A stretch of 64,000 nt of DNA, taken from contig OZ023270.1 of the NCBI GenBank assembly GCA_964006375.1, positions 51,284,120 to 51,348,119 of the forward strand, given 5' to 3'. Source of the stretch: Tillus elongatus. Lineage: Eukaryota > Arthropoda > Insecta > Coleoptera > Cleridae. Position numbers and translations under genes: made by a program. Shown here piece after piece: positions 11,460-20,248 of the stretch. The first letter of the stretch is position 1. Each line of letters begins with the position of its first letter. Below the pieces are notes generated by a model. That model saw only the letters and a list, made by a program, of their open reading frames with translations. It was not told the origin of the DNA and did no database searches.

Positions 11460-11471
11460 AAAGACTTCAGT
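11460..11471. repeat. Target-site duplication, right copy (AAAGACTTCAGT)
   Basis: Partner of 6656-6667. It marks the 5' end of the LINE, so the element's first bases are complementary to about 11459. Confidence 0.9.
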
Positions 11472-11876
11472 ACTCATATAAACATGTACAAATATTTCAA
11501 GCCTACGGTACAAAATGGACGCTGCCAAGATTGCGGGAGTGGTATAATGTGAAAGAAATAATAGGTGATACATGACCAGTGTATATACAGATCTTCTAAA
11601 GCGCCCTGTGTACAAAGTTTTCTACAAGTAAAACTGTATATGAGAGGTTTTGCGACTTTATAAAGCCTCTCATAAAATGCTATATTGAGGTCTAATAACA
11701 TTTACTATGCTAAATAAGTTTAATAAATTTCCAAGCCGAGAATCGGGCTTCGTAAGTAGGAATCGGGCCCGTGAAGACTTATTTGTGTACAAATTTGAGC
11801 AGGACTATGCACAGTCGTTGATTTATACATGCAAAAACATATGTATCATTAAGAAATAAAATACTAGAAAACTTAC
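11472..11876. other. Intron downstream of the T-box exon; nothing else recognised
   Basis: AT-rich. On the minus strand it follows the donor GTAAGT at 11876-11871 and runs into the LINE insertion. Confidence 0.5.
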
Positions 11877-11944
11877 CTATCATCAGGATCACAATCTCGA
11901 AATCCTTTAGCGAATGGGTTACTTGCTATTTTAAGCTGAGTTAT
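11877..11944 (-). CDS. org-1: T-box factor (Tbx1/org-1 type), exon encoding the end of the T-box
   Basis: A 68-bp exon on the minus strand, bounded by acceptor TTTTTAG (just above 11944) and donor GTAAGT (11876-11871). It encodes ITQLKIASNPFAKGFRD followed by CDPDD and two bases (AG) of a split codon. This block closes every T-box and follows TAYQNHR in the previous exon. In the protein it forms the C-terminal helix that inserts into the DNA minor groove. The DCDP-acidic continuation is a feature of Tbx1/Tbx10. Phase and splice sites agree exactly with the exon at 19125-19289, 7180 bp upstream. The next exon (C-terminal transactivation region) was not found in the window. Confidence 0.93.
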
Positions 11945-12402
11945 CTAAAAATTAAAAAAGTACGTACTGTGGTTATTATTTAATTGATTGGGACATATCA
12001 AGTAAGAGACAGGGAGACAAAGACAGCTTACCTAACTGTAACGTTTAAATTTTTGTTTTATACGGGCATAACAATAGCTATTAAAATATTAAATAATTTT
12101 TGCTTTTAAACATATTACCATTTGAGGATGTGTAATTATATTCTATTTTAAAATAAACTAGATTTCAGTAGGCTCTGGAATTTGAACCAGTCATAGGGGT
12201 ACTAAACTGGGCTGTAAAACAGCCATATAAAATGTGCGTTCCTTGCGTTTATTGAAATATCAAAATGAATAATTTAGGTTGTGTTAAGATTTTATAAATA
12301 TTTTGCCTTTTTGTTTTAACATAAGTTTGTAATATATAATTATCGATAATTGAGATACAAGACAACACAATAATAGTTGTTAGTATGGTTGCTACTTAAT
12401 AT
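11945..12402. other. Intron; nothing recognised
   Basis: AT-rich intron sequence between the T-box exon and repeat block A. No element ends or coding pieces are visible. Confidence 0.4.
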
Positions 12403-12988
12403 AGGCACACTACTTGAAAACTCACTAAATATGCGACTGCCAACTTAGGTTGCATTTTTCCTGGCCTAAACAGATCTCGTTTAGTTTTAAATAAAGTACG
12501 GTTAACAAGCCAAAAGCTATTGGATACACTTAAACTGTCTCCAGATCCTCGGTGGTACGAACGTTTCCTCAGAACCAAACGGTACTGGGTTCGTTCCCCT
12601 TTCACTTTTTCAGTACATACTGTAAAATGAACATCAACCGAGGTTGTGGCATTGTATTTGAGCAAGTTGAATGTCTACACGTTCCGGCTTTCAGAGGGGG
12701 CGTAAAGCTGTAGGTCCCGTGTCCAGGCGATGTTCGGCACGTTAAATATCTCTAGCCTCCTTACAGATTGTAGAGGTTTCGGCAAAACTTCCAGGATAGT
12801 GCTCCTTGGAGTCAGTGATTGGCCATAGTCGTCAATTAGACATTACAGAAACCAATATACATTGTCTCCATTAAAATGCAAAAAAATCATGTCCAAAATA
12901 GCCTCGAGCCAGGAGTCGAAACGTCGAGACCCAAATAATTTTAAGCCAGGTTCATCCGAGAACGTAGTATTGTATCATAACAAATATC
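12403..12988. repeat. Direct repeat A (586 bp)
   Basis: Runs from AGGCACACTACTTG to CATAACAAATATC and is repeated at 13394-13979 at equal length with only about ten substitutions seen. It contains a SINE. Together with block B it makes an A-B-A' structure. Confidence 0.9.
12549..12860 (+). mobile_element. tRNA-derived SINE (family 2), copy 1
   Basis: The head has an A-box-like stretch near 12550 and a B-box, GGGTTCGTTCCCC, near 12587-12600. A body shared with the copy at 19425-19785 follows (for example CTTTCACTTTTTCAGTAC, the GTCCCGTGTCCAGGCGATG block and TGATTGGCCATAGTCG). This copy has lost several bases in the tRNA part relative to the 19-kb copy. Confidence 0.7.
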
Positions 12989-12990
12989 AT

Positions 12991-13389
12991 AACAAGTTCA
13001 GGATTTTCAAATTCCAGCCTCAGAAAATTAATGACTATTGACCTAAATAATATAAATTATCAACTAAAATTACCTTTTATTACTGTACCATCTTTAGGGT
13101 TGAAAATACTTCTGGATACGGGTGCCTCAGATAGTATTATAAATTCAAAAATAGCTCAACTTTTTTCAGACCATTTTTTTAAAGAATATTTCGTAATGAA
13201 ATCAATCAATTAAATTACTAAGGGTACCGATAATATAACATATCCTGTGTTACAGGAATATGGCATTAAGTTTCCATTCTCTTTTAGAGTAATGGGCTGG
13301 AATGAGAGTTTCGATGAACCCGTTAAGCTATATGTTAAACAAGACTTCCTACGGATATAACATCGAACAAAGTAATGTGGGACGGGTTA
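12991..13389 (+). repeat. Block B, copy 2 (Gypsy protease fragment)
   Basis: Near-identical to 4604-5002, carrying the protease frame at 13031-13213 with the LLDTGASDSIIN motif and the same stop. At the left junction the end of A repeats (TCATAACAA twice in close succession), suggesting microhomology-mediated joining. The right edge is followed by GGTC and then repeat A'. Confidence 0.9.
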
Positions 13390-13393
13390 GGTC

Positions 13394-13979
13394 AGGCACA
13401 CTACTTGAAAACTCACTAAATATGCTACTGCCAATTTAAGTTCCATTTTTCCTGGCCTAAACAGATCTCGTTTAGTTTTAAATAAAGTACGGTTAACAAG
13501 CCAAAAGCTATTGGATACACTTAAACTGTCTCCAGATCCTCGGTGGTACGAACGTTTCCTCAGAACCAAACGGTACTGGGTTCGTTCCCCTTTCACTTTT
13601 TCAGTACATACTGTAAAATGAACATCAACCGAGGTTGTGGCATTGTATTTGAGCAAGTTGAATGTCTACACGTTCCGGCTTTCAGAGGGGGCGTAAAGCT
13701 GTAGGTCCCGTGTCCAGGCGATGTTCGGCACGTTAAATATCTCTAGCCTCCTTACAGATTGTAGAGGTTTCGGCAAAACTTCCAGGACAGTGCTCCTTGG
13801 AGTCAGTGATTGGCCATAGTCGTCAATTAGACATTACAGAAACCAATATACATTGTCTCCATTAAAATGCAAAAAAATCATGTCCAAAATAGCCTCGAGC
13901 CAGGAGTCGAAACGTGGAGACCCAAATAATTTTAAGCCAGGTTCATCCGAGAACGTAGTATTGTATCATAACAAATATC
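13394..13979. repeat. Direct repeat A' (586 bp)
   Basis: Second copy of A, offset by exactly 991 bp. It lies in the same orientation on the other side of block B. Confidence 0.9.
13540..13851 (+). mobile_element. tRNA-derived SINE (family 2), copy 2
   Basis: The SINE carried inside A', with the same head and B-box as the copy at 12549. It was duplicated with A and did not insert independently. Confidence 0.7.
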
Positions 13980-14073
13980 GCTCGACGCACATGGCTTAAA
14001 GTTGCCATCAATAACCTTATTATTTTGGTCGTCAGACCAGCAAATTGAAATCACGCAATAGCCAAGTTTTTTT

Positions 14074-16426
14074 TTGCACATTATCAGGACACTTTTTACA
14101 GAGTAATCTTTTCATGCTATTCTCAACTTTAGATTGTCATTTGTTTTTGAGCTTCAGGTATCAACGTTTGTTTTTATTATGGCAGCCATATTGGATTTTT
14201 TGCTGATGTAATAGCATGTGAAAAGAGCTTTCCAATGATGTACAACATGCTTGAGAAATCTTGTAATTGCACTGACAATTTTGAGAAAAACCGTTTTGAA
14301 GATAGTAGGCTATGAAATCCAATACCAGAAAACAAATGACAAAAAAAGTGTTCAAAAAGGAGTAGGCCATGGAGTCTAACAATAGACTTCTACTTTCAAC
14401 ATAGTTTTCTGGAATGATTGACGATAAAAAAATAGGAACTTTAAGCACACCAATGAATCGGCCCATTATTACAAATGATTTTTTACATTACAACATTATC
14501 CTAAAAATTATTATAATTTAGTTAAATAGGTAAACCTAGTAAATAACTAAATTTACTAACAGAACTCAATAAAAAGCAGATTAATGATTTACGAAGACGC
14601 CTTTGAAAATTGTTTGATTTTTTAACGTAAGTCAACTGAAAAACAACAGAAGAAAGCTTGCTATGGATATAACACTATCGCGACAATTAAGAATACTGCC
14701 ATTCTTAATTATCTCAACAATTTGAGGTGTATTTAACACGTTGCTTAAAATTTTGTACTAAACAGTTTGTTTCCTGTTTATTTTAAATATTATTCAACAA
14801 TATGTTCAGTAATGAAGAATATTTTGACATGTTGGAATGTTATATTTATTCTAACCGTAATACTGAGGCAGCTGCAAATTCATGTCAAAACAACTACCCA
14901 GAAAGACGACAACCAAACACCAAAATATTTCGCAGGATAGTGACCAATCTATTGAACGACGGTAGCTTCCACGCAAAGAAACTACCAATGCCTAGAAATG
15001 AAGAAAGAAATAATACCGTCTTACAGGTTTCAAACGAAAATCCTCCGCAATCTGTTAGGTTTTATGGTGAACAAATTGACGTTCCAAAAAGTACGGTACA
15101 CCGTGTATTAAAACAAAGTCATTACCATCCATACAAACCTACAATCGTACAAGGCTTAAATGTTGACGATTACCTTAAGCGACTTCATTTCTGCAGATGG
15201 TATCAAGGAAAATGTCAGCAAGATGAAAATTTTCATTTGAAAATAAATGGACTGATGAATCCAGTTTTACAAATTGTGGTGTGTATAATCGCCATAATAG
15301 GCATTATTGGGCAAATGAAAATCCCCATCCAAAGGAAGAAAGACGATTGCAAGACAGATTTGGTGTTAATGTTTGGTGCGGCTTATTAGGTAAAAAACTG
15401 TTATCTTTATTTGTAGATTAGACAGTTAATTTTAAACAATTTCAGGTAACTTTATTGTTGGTCCGTTCTTTTTTGAAAATAATTTAACTGGAAAACGGTA
15501 TCTTAATTTATTGATAAATGATATCTTACCATCAATTAGAAGAGTTAATGATAATTTAGAAGAAATTTAGTATCAACAAGACGGTTGTCCAGCTCACAAT
15601 GCTAGGATCGTCAAAGAATTTTTGTACCAAAATTTTAACAATCGTGTCATTTGTAACAATGGGCCGGTTCATTGGTGTGCTCGAAGTTCTGATATAACAC
15701 ACATGGATTTTTATTTTTGGGGTACTCTGAAGAATGATGTGTATAAATTCGATCCACCACAAAATATCAATGAATTACGAAACAGAATCACGGAAGCTAT
15801 AAATCATATTAACCAAAACACCCTCACCAGAGTTTGCAGGTATGTTTCAAAAATGTGTATAAAGTACATAACAAAACGGTGGCCATATTGAACAATTTTC
15901 TATTTAGTGTAAGGTTTAAGTTTCTATTTTATTATTTGTTCCGTTTCTAATTGTGTTGTTTTGTTGCGTTTAAGTTTTGATTTGCTATTGCCGGGTTCGC
16001 TATTAAACTGTTTCACATAATATTACCTAGCATTATTACCTAATTAAGTATTGTAAATTAAATCACAATATTTTTTATCGTGAATCATTACGGAAAATTC
16101 TGTTAAAAGTAGAAGTCTATTGTTAGACTCCATGGCCTACTGCTTCTTGAACACTTTTTTGTCATTTGTTTTCTGGTATTGGATTTCATAGCCTACTATC
16201 CTCAAAACGGTTTTTCTCAAAATTGTCAGTGCAATTACAAAATTTCTCAAGCTTGTTGTACATCATTAGAAAGCTCTTTTAACAGCTTATCACATGAGCA
16301 CAAAATCCAAATGGCTGCCATAATAAAAACAAACGTTGATACCTGTAGCTCAAAAACAAATGACAATCCAAAGTTGAGAATAGGCCAAAAATATTACTCT
16401 GTAAAAACTGTCCTGATAATGTGCAA
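14074..16426 (+). mobile_element. IS630/Tc1-mariner-like transposon with about 360-bp inverted repeats (copy A)
   Basis: The left arm (14074-14435, starting TTGCACATTATCAGGAC) is the reverse complement of the right arm (16072-16426, ending GTCCTGATAATGTGCAA), with scattered mismatches and small gaps. The two arms enclose a single transposase gene on the plus strand. The outermost bases and target duplication could not be fixed: similarity stops at TTGCAC without a clear flanking TA on both sides. Confidence 0.8.
14802..15890 (+). pseudogene. DDxD transposase with DUF4817-type N-terminal domain, intron-containing (copy A)
   Basis: It starts MFSNEEYFDMLECY with a helix-turn-helix of the DUF4817 type (residues 1-60; PERRQPNTKIF). 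The frame slips near 15243, just before the first catalytic Asp (WTDESSF). A GT-AG intron of 56 bp (15390-15445) must be removed to join WCGLL to GNFIVGPFF; read through, it gives a stop. A TAG lies just before the second Asp (QQDGCPAHN), followed by the third (SSDITHMDFYFWG). The spacing from the second Asp to the Asp of THMD is 41 residues, which fits a DD41D-like pattern. With one frameshift and one stop it is inactive. It may originally have cut and pasted at TA sites. Confidence 0.8.
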
Positions 16427-16649
16427 CTCATATGTCAGATCAACGCCTGTTTAGATATTGAAGGAAAAAGAAAACGACAAATTTTAGTGTTTTGAAAATA
16501 ACTCAAAAACTAAAAGAGGCAGGGCAAAATACAAGTAATATTTGAAATGAGCATGAAATTCTACAAAACATTGATAATTTAAGTGTCTCCCTATCTCTAA
16601 TAAAAACGGAGATAGCAATACATTCCCATCCAGTTTGGGACACACTATA

Positions 16650-18922
16650 CAGGATGATTCATAAGTGGTGACCAAAAATGAAACCCAATGTTCTTTGAAC
16701 AATTTAAGAGAGGGTATGTCTTATAAAAATTTTTCCTATAATGCTTTATTAAGAAGATACAGGGTGTTGAAGTTAAATTTAAAAAAATAAAATTTCCCAA
16801 TTTTTAAAAAGTAGCACATATATTTTGCTGAAACTTCGCATGTGTAGGCTTCTATGTAAGGCGCGTATTCTATCATAACAATTGAATCGGCTAATCCAGC
16901 AGTGGCGCGCGTACCCACATGTCATTGGTTATCCCTAAAGAAAAAAACGGGTAAGCCAATGATTTTTTTTTCATTTTTTGAATCTTGCTTTCATTCGTGA
17001 ACAAAATGACACTCTTGATAATTTCCTGTACGACGCTTATTTTACGAGTAAGCAATGAATCATGTGTTTTAGAGCACAGTTCATGATTTTTAACCAGTCG
17101 TTGTTTGGTAGAAAATCGCAATGATACACTTTTATCAGGCTTATAGTAATTTATTTATTACAATAAATATATAAATGCCTCCATTGGCCTGAATACACGC
17201 ACGACATTTTTTTAATATGGAAAATTTAATGTCTTGAGGATTCATTGTTGCTTGAATATGACGAAAAGTATTATTTATCAGTTTTTGTAGCTGCTCTGGT
17301 GTATTTATTTGTTCACTGTAGACCAGTCGCTTAAAATCGCCCCAAAGATAGAAGTCAAGTGGGTTTAAGTCCGGTGATCTTGCAGGCCAATGTATTGGTC
17401 CAGTTTTGCCAATACATCTTTCATTATAATGTTTATGTAGCCATGTAACAACGTTTCGACTATGACGCGCTGGTGCACCGTCATGCTGGTACAACATTAT
17501 ACCTCCTGTTGCTAGCGGAATGTCATCTAGAATGTTTTCTACACGGTTTTCTAGGAGCGCTAAGTACGAAGATCCATTTAAACGTTGTGGCAGGACTTTC
17601 GTGAACAGTGGGCCGTTAAAAATACCACACCATAAATTAATGGAAAATCTATGTTGAAATGTGCGAGTCCTTGTTGCATGTGGATTTTCCAATGACTAGA
17701 CATGCTCATTATGAGAATTATAAATACAATTTCTTGTAAATGTTGATTTGTCAGACCAGAAGATTAGATTAGGGAATAAGATATTTTGATTGTTCATTTC
17801 CAACATCCATTCACAAAAGACTCATCGTCGATGCACATTATCTCCAGGTAGAAGGCAATGGACATTCTGTCGATGATTTGGATGTAAGGCTTCTCGATGT
17901 AAAGTTCTCCAAACAAAGCTTTGAGAATATTGTAACTGCGTGGCAATCCTCCGAGTACTTGTAGAAGGTTGATCCATCACTGCATCCACCACTCTCTCTT
18001 CGTCTTCAAGTTGATGTTGTCTTCTACCATTAGCTCTAGCGTCATGACGTTGTCCAATACCGCACTGCCGAAGTCTTGAAAACGATCGAGAAAAAACCCT
18101 TGGTGTAGGTTGACGGCGAGTGGGAAATCTACGTTGATATTCCCGACAAGCAGCTAGAGCATTTCCATCAGCATATCCGTAGATAAAAATTATATCTGCA
18201 TAGTCTTCTGAGGTGTACTCCATTATAATAAGTAAAAGAGTAGAAAATTTTGCAATTTATAAAGTTTACCACTTACACCTATTCAAAATAATAACTTGTT
18301 AACCTAAACGTCAAGTGACACTTAATGACAACTTTGGCAAACCAGGCTACTGCTTACTAAAATACAACAAAGATAATCGTCGTACAAAAAATTATCAAGA
18401 CATTAAATTTCCATATCCATATTAAAAAGATGTCGGCGTGTATTCAGGCTAATGGAGGCATAAAAGTGTATCATGAAAATCATGAACTGTGCTCTAAAAC
18501 ACTTACGTGATTCATTGCTTACTCGTAAAATAAGCATCGTACAGAAAATTATCAAGAGAGTCATTTTGTTCACGAATGAAAGTAAGATTCAAAAAATAAT
18601 ACAAAAGATCATTGGCTTACCCGTTTTTTTCTTGAGGGATAACCAATGACATGTGGGTACGCGCGCCACTGCTGGATTAGCCGATTCAATTGTTATGGTA
18701 GAATACGCGCCTTACACAGCAGCCTATACATGCGAAGTTTCAGCAAAATATATGTGCTACTTTTTAAAAAATGGGGAAATTTTATTTTTTGAAATTCAAC
18801 TTCAACACCCTGTATCTTTTTAATGAAGCATTATAGGAAAATATTTTATAGGACATACCCTCTCTAAAATTGTTCAAAGAACGTGGGGTTTCATTTTTGG
18901 TCACCACTTATGAATCACCCTG
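16650..18922 (-). mobile_element. IS630/Tc1-mariner-like transposon with about 480-bp inverted repeats (copy B)
   Basis: The left arm 16650-17130 (CAGGATGATTCATAAGTGG...) is the reverse complement of the right arm 18458-18922 (ending CCACTTATGAATCACCCTG). Both ends are flanked by TA (16648-16649, 18923-18924), the expected duplicated target. A transposase gene lies between on the minus strand. It belongs to the same superfamily as copy A but has different terminal repeats. The two elements lie only about 220 bp apart in the same intron. Confidence 0.88.
17141..18223 (-). pseudogene. DDxD transposase with DUF4817-type N-terminal domain (copy B)
   Basis: One minus-strand frame from ATG 18223 to the stop at 17141, interrupted only by a TGA near 17822 and a TAG near 17702. 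The N-terminus (MEYTSEDYADIIFIYGYADG, RRFPTRRQPTPRVFSR) is the DUF4817-type helix-turn-helix. The catalytic Asps lie in FWSDKSTF, YQHDGAPARHSRN and SPDLNPLDFYLWG, with 41 residues from the second Asp to the Asp of NPLD. Unlike copy A there is no intron at WCGIF. About 360 residues is normal for the group. Two nonsense codons make it inactive, but it is otherwise well preserved. Confidence 0.85.
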
Positions 18923-19022
<100 letters not shown>

Positions 19023-19124
19023 GTGTGTGTGTGTGTGTCTTTCTCTCTGTGTGAATGAGTTCGTGGGCGCATGCATGCGTGCGTGTATGTATAAACCAAA
19101 ACATATATTGCAAATGTGACTCAC

Positions 19125-19289
19125 CCTATGATTTTGGTAGGCAGTTACAGCTGTAAAAACAGTTTCGGGGAAAATAAAAGTTTTGAACTTATCTACACAA
19201 CTATCTTCATTTGCAAGATTACCATTTTTTGATGGGAGATATACAATATGAAAGCGTGGTTGATATCGGTGCATGGAATTCAGTATTAT
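19125..19289 (-). CDS. org-1: T-box factor (Tbx1/org-1 type), T-box middle exon
   Basis: A 165-bp exon (55 codons, phase 0 on both sides). The acceptor is TTTTTTTTTCATTTCAG (just above 19289) and the donor GTGAGT (19124-19119). It encodes [18 protein letters not shown], a variable loop ([16 protein letters not shown]) and [32 protein letters not shown] and [10 protein letters not shown] are diagnostic of the T-box core, the beta-barrel that contacts DNA. PETVF replaces the more usual EETRF. It joins in frame to the 40-kb exon (ending LDDNGH) and the 11.9-kb exon (starting ITQLKIA). A (TA)n tract and two transposons lie just downstream, a SINE just upstream. Confidence 0.96.
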
Positions 19290-19424
19290 CTGAAATGAAA
19301 AAAAAAGTTTACTAATGCGAGCTCAATTACAAAACAAAGTGAATAATAAAGAAAATGCTTAGACGGATTGTTATTACATAAAAAAGGGCCAAACTGTTTA
19401 GATAAAATATATTAAATACTGTGG

Positions 19425-19785
19425 ACGTGTGTGTGTTTTGTTTCTTTAACGTCCGCCTATTTACGCGACTATGGCCAATCACCGACGCCAGGGAGCAGTT
19501 TCACCTCACTATCCTGGAAATGTTGCCGAACCCCTGCCTTTCTGTGAGGAGGGTAGGAATCTTTAACGTGCCCAACATCGCATGGACACGGGACCGACGG
19601 CTTTACGCCCCCTCCGAAGGGCGGAACGTGCAGACATTTAACTGGCTCAAATACAATGCCAGAACCTCGGTTGATGGTAATGTTACAGTATGTACTGAAA
19701 AAGTGAAAGGAGTACCCTGGGATCAAACCCAGTACCCTTCGGTTCAGAGGCACACGTTCTTACCCCTGAACCACCGAGGTTTTTT
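19425..19785 (-). mobile_element. tRNA-derived SINE (family 2), best-preserved copy
   Basis: On the minus strand the head reads GGTGGTTCAGGGGTAAGA (A-box), then an anticodon-arm-like part, then CTGGGTTTGATCCCAG (B-box in a T-arm stem). This is the internal RNA polymerase III promoter layout of a tRNA. A body of about 270 bp follows and matches the copies at 12549 and 13540. The missing acceptor pairing shows it is a SINE and not a tRNA gene. It lies 140 bp upstream of the T-box exon's acceptor. Confidence 0.8.
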
Positions 19786-20184
19786 ACTGTGGGTATTGGG
19801 CAATGCTGGCTACAATAACCATATTTATTTAATTGAATTAATTGATTAGGGGTCACGCTATATTCAAATAAATAATGTTTAAAATAAGGTTTCATTCATT
19901 TCTAATGTCTATAAAATTCATACAGAGCTAGAGACTTTTTCTCTGGCGTCACAAATACTTTGTATTTCTGCAACCTGTTGCGTCTTTCACGGCAGCGCAG
20001 ACAAAAGGAAATGGGATTTATGTATAGACATTCAAATATAAATAAACCTTCGTTGATATATTAGGATATTTTGATTAATTATTTGAAAATAAAATAAAAA
20101 TTACACCTAACTTCCTTACAATGTCTATAATGTGATACGTGCCAATAAAATCAACTAGTAGCAATCATTACCACAAAAATATTG
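19786..20184. other. Intron; nothing recognised
   Basis: AT-rich intron sequence between the SINE and the first (AAT)n tract. Confidence 0.4.
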
Positions 20185-20248
20185 GTAATAATAATAATAA
20201 TAATGATGATGATGATGATGATGATAATGATGATAATAATAATAATAA
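20185..20248. repeat. (AAT)n/(ATG)n microsatellite at the 5' edge of LINE copy 1
   Basis: AAT and GAT trinucleotides run up to AATAATAAGT, where LINE sequence begins. It is taken as the upstream half of the target tract. Confidence 0.9.

Noticed and set aside
12396..12665. 89-codon minus-strand open frames in A and A' (also 13387-13656) as a duplicated gene
   Set aside because: They run antisense through the SINE body and share residues with a plus frame over the oppositely oriented 19-kb SINE, so the similarity comes from SINE DNA.
12403..13979. A as LTRs of a miniature LTR retrotransposon
   Set aside because: No TG...CA or family-like ends, no primer-binding site or polypurine tract, no target duplication, and a SINE inside the supposed LTR. 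Kept only as an alternative in the findings.
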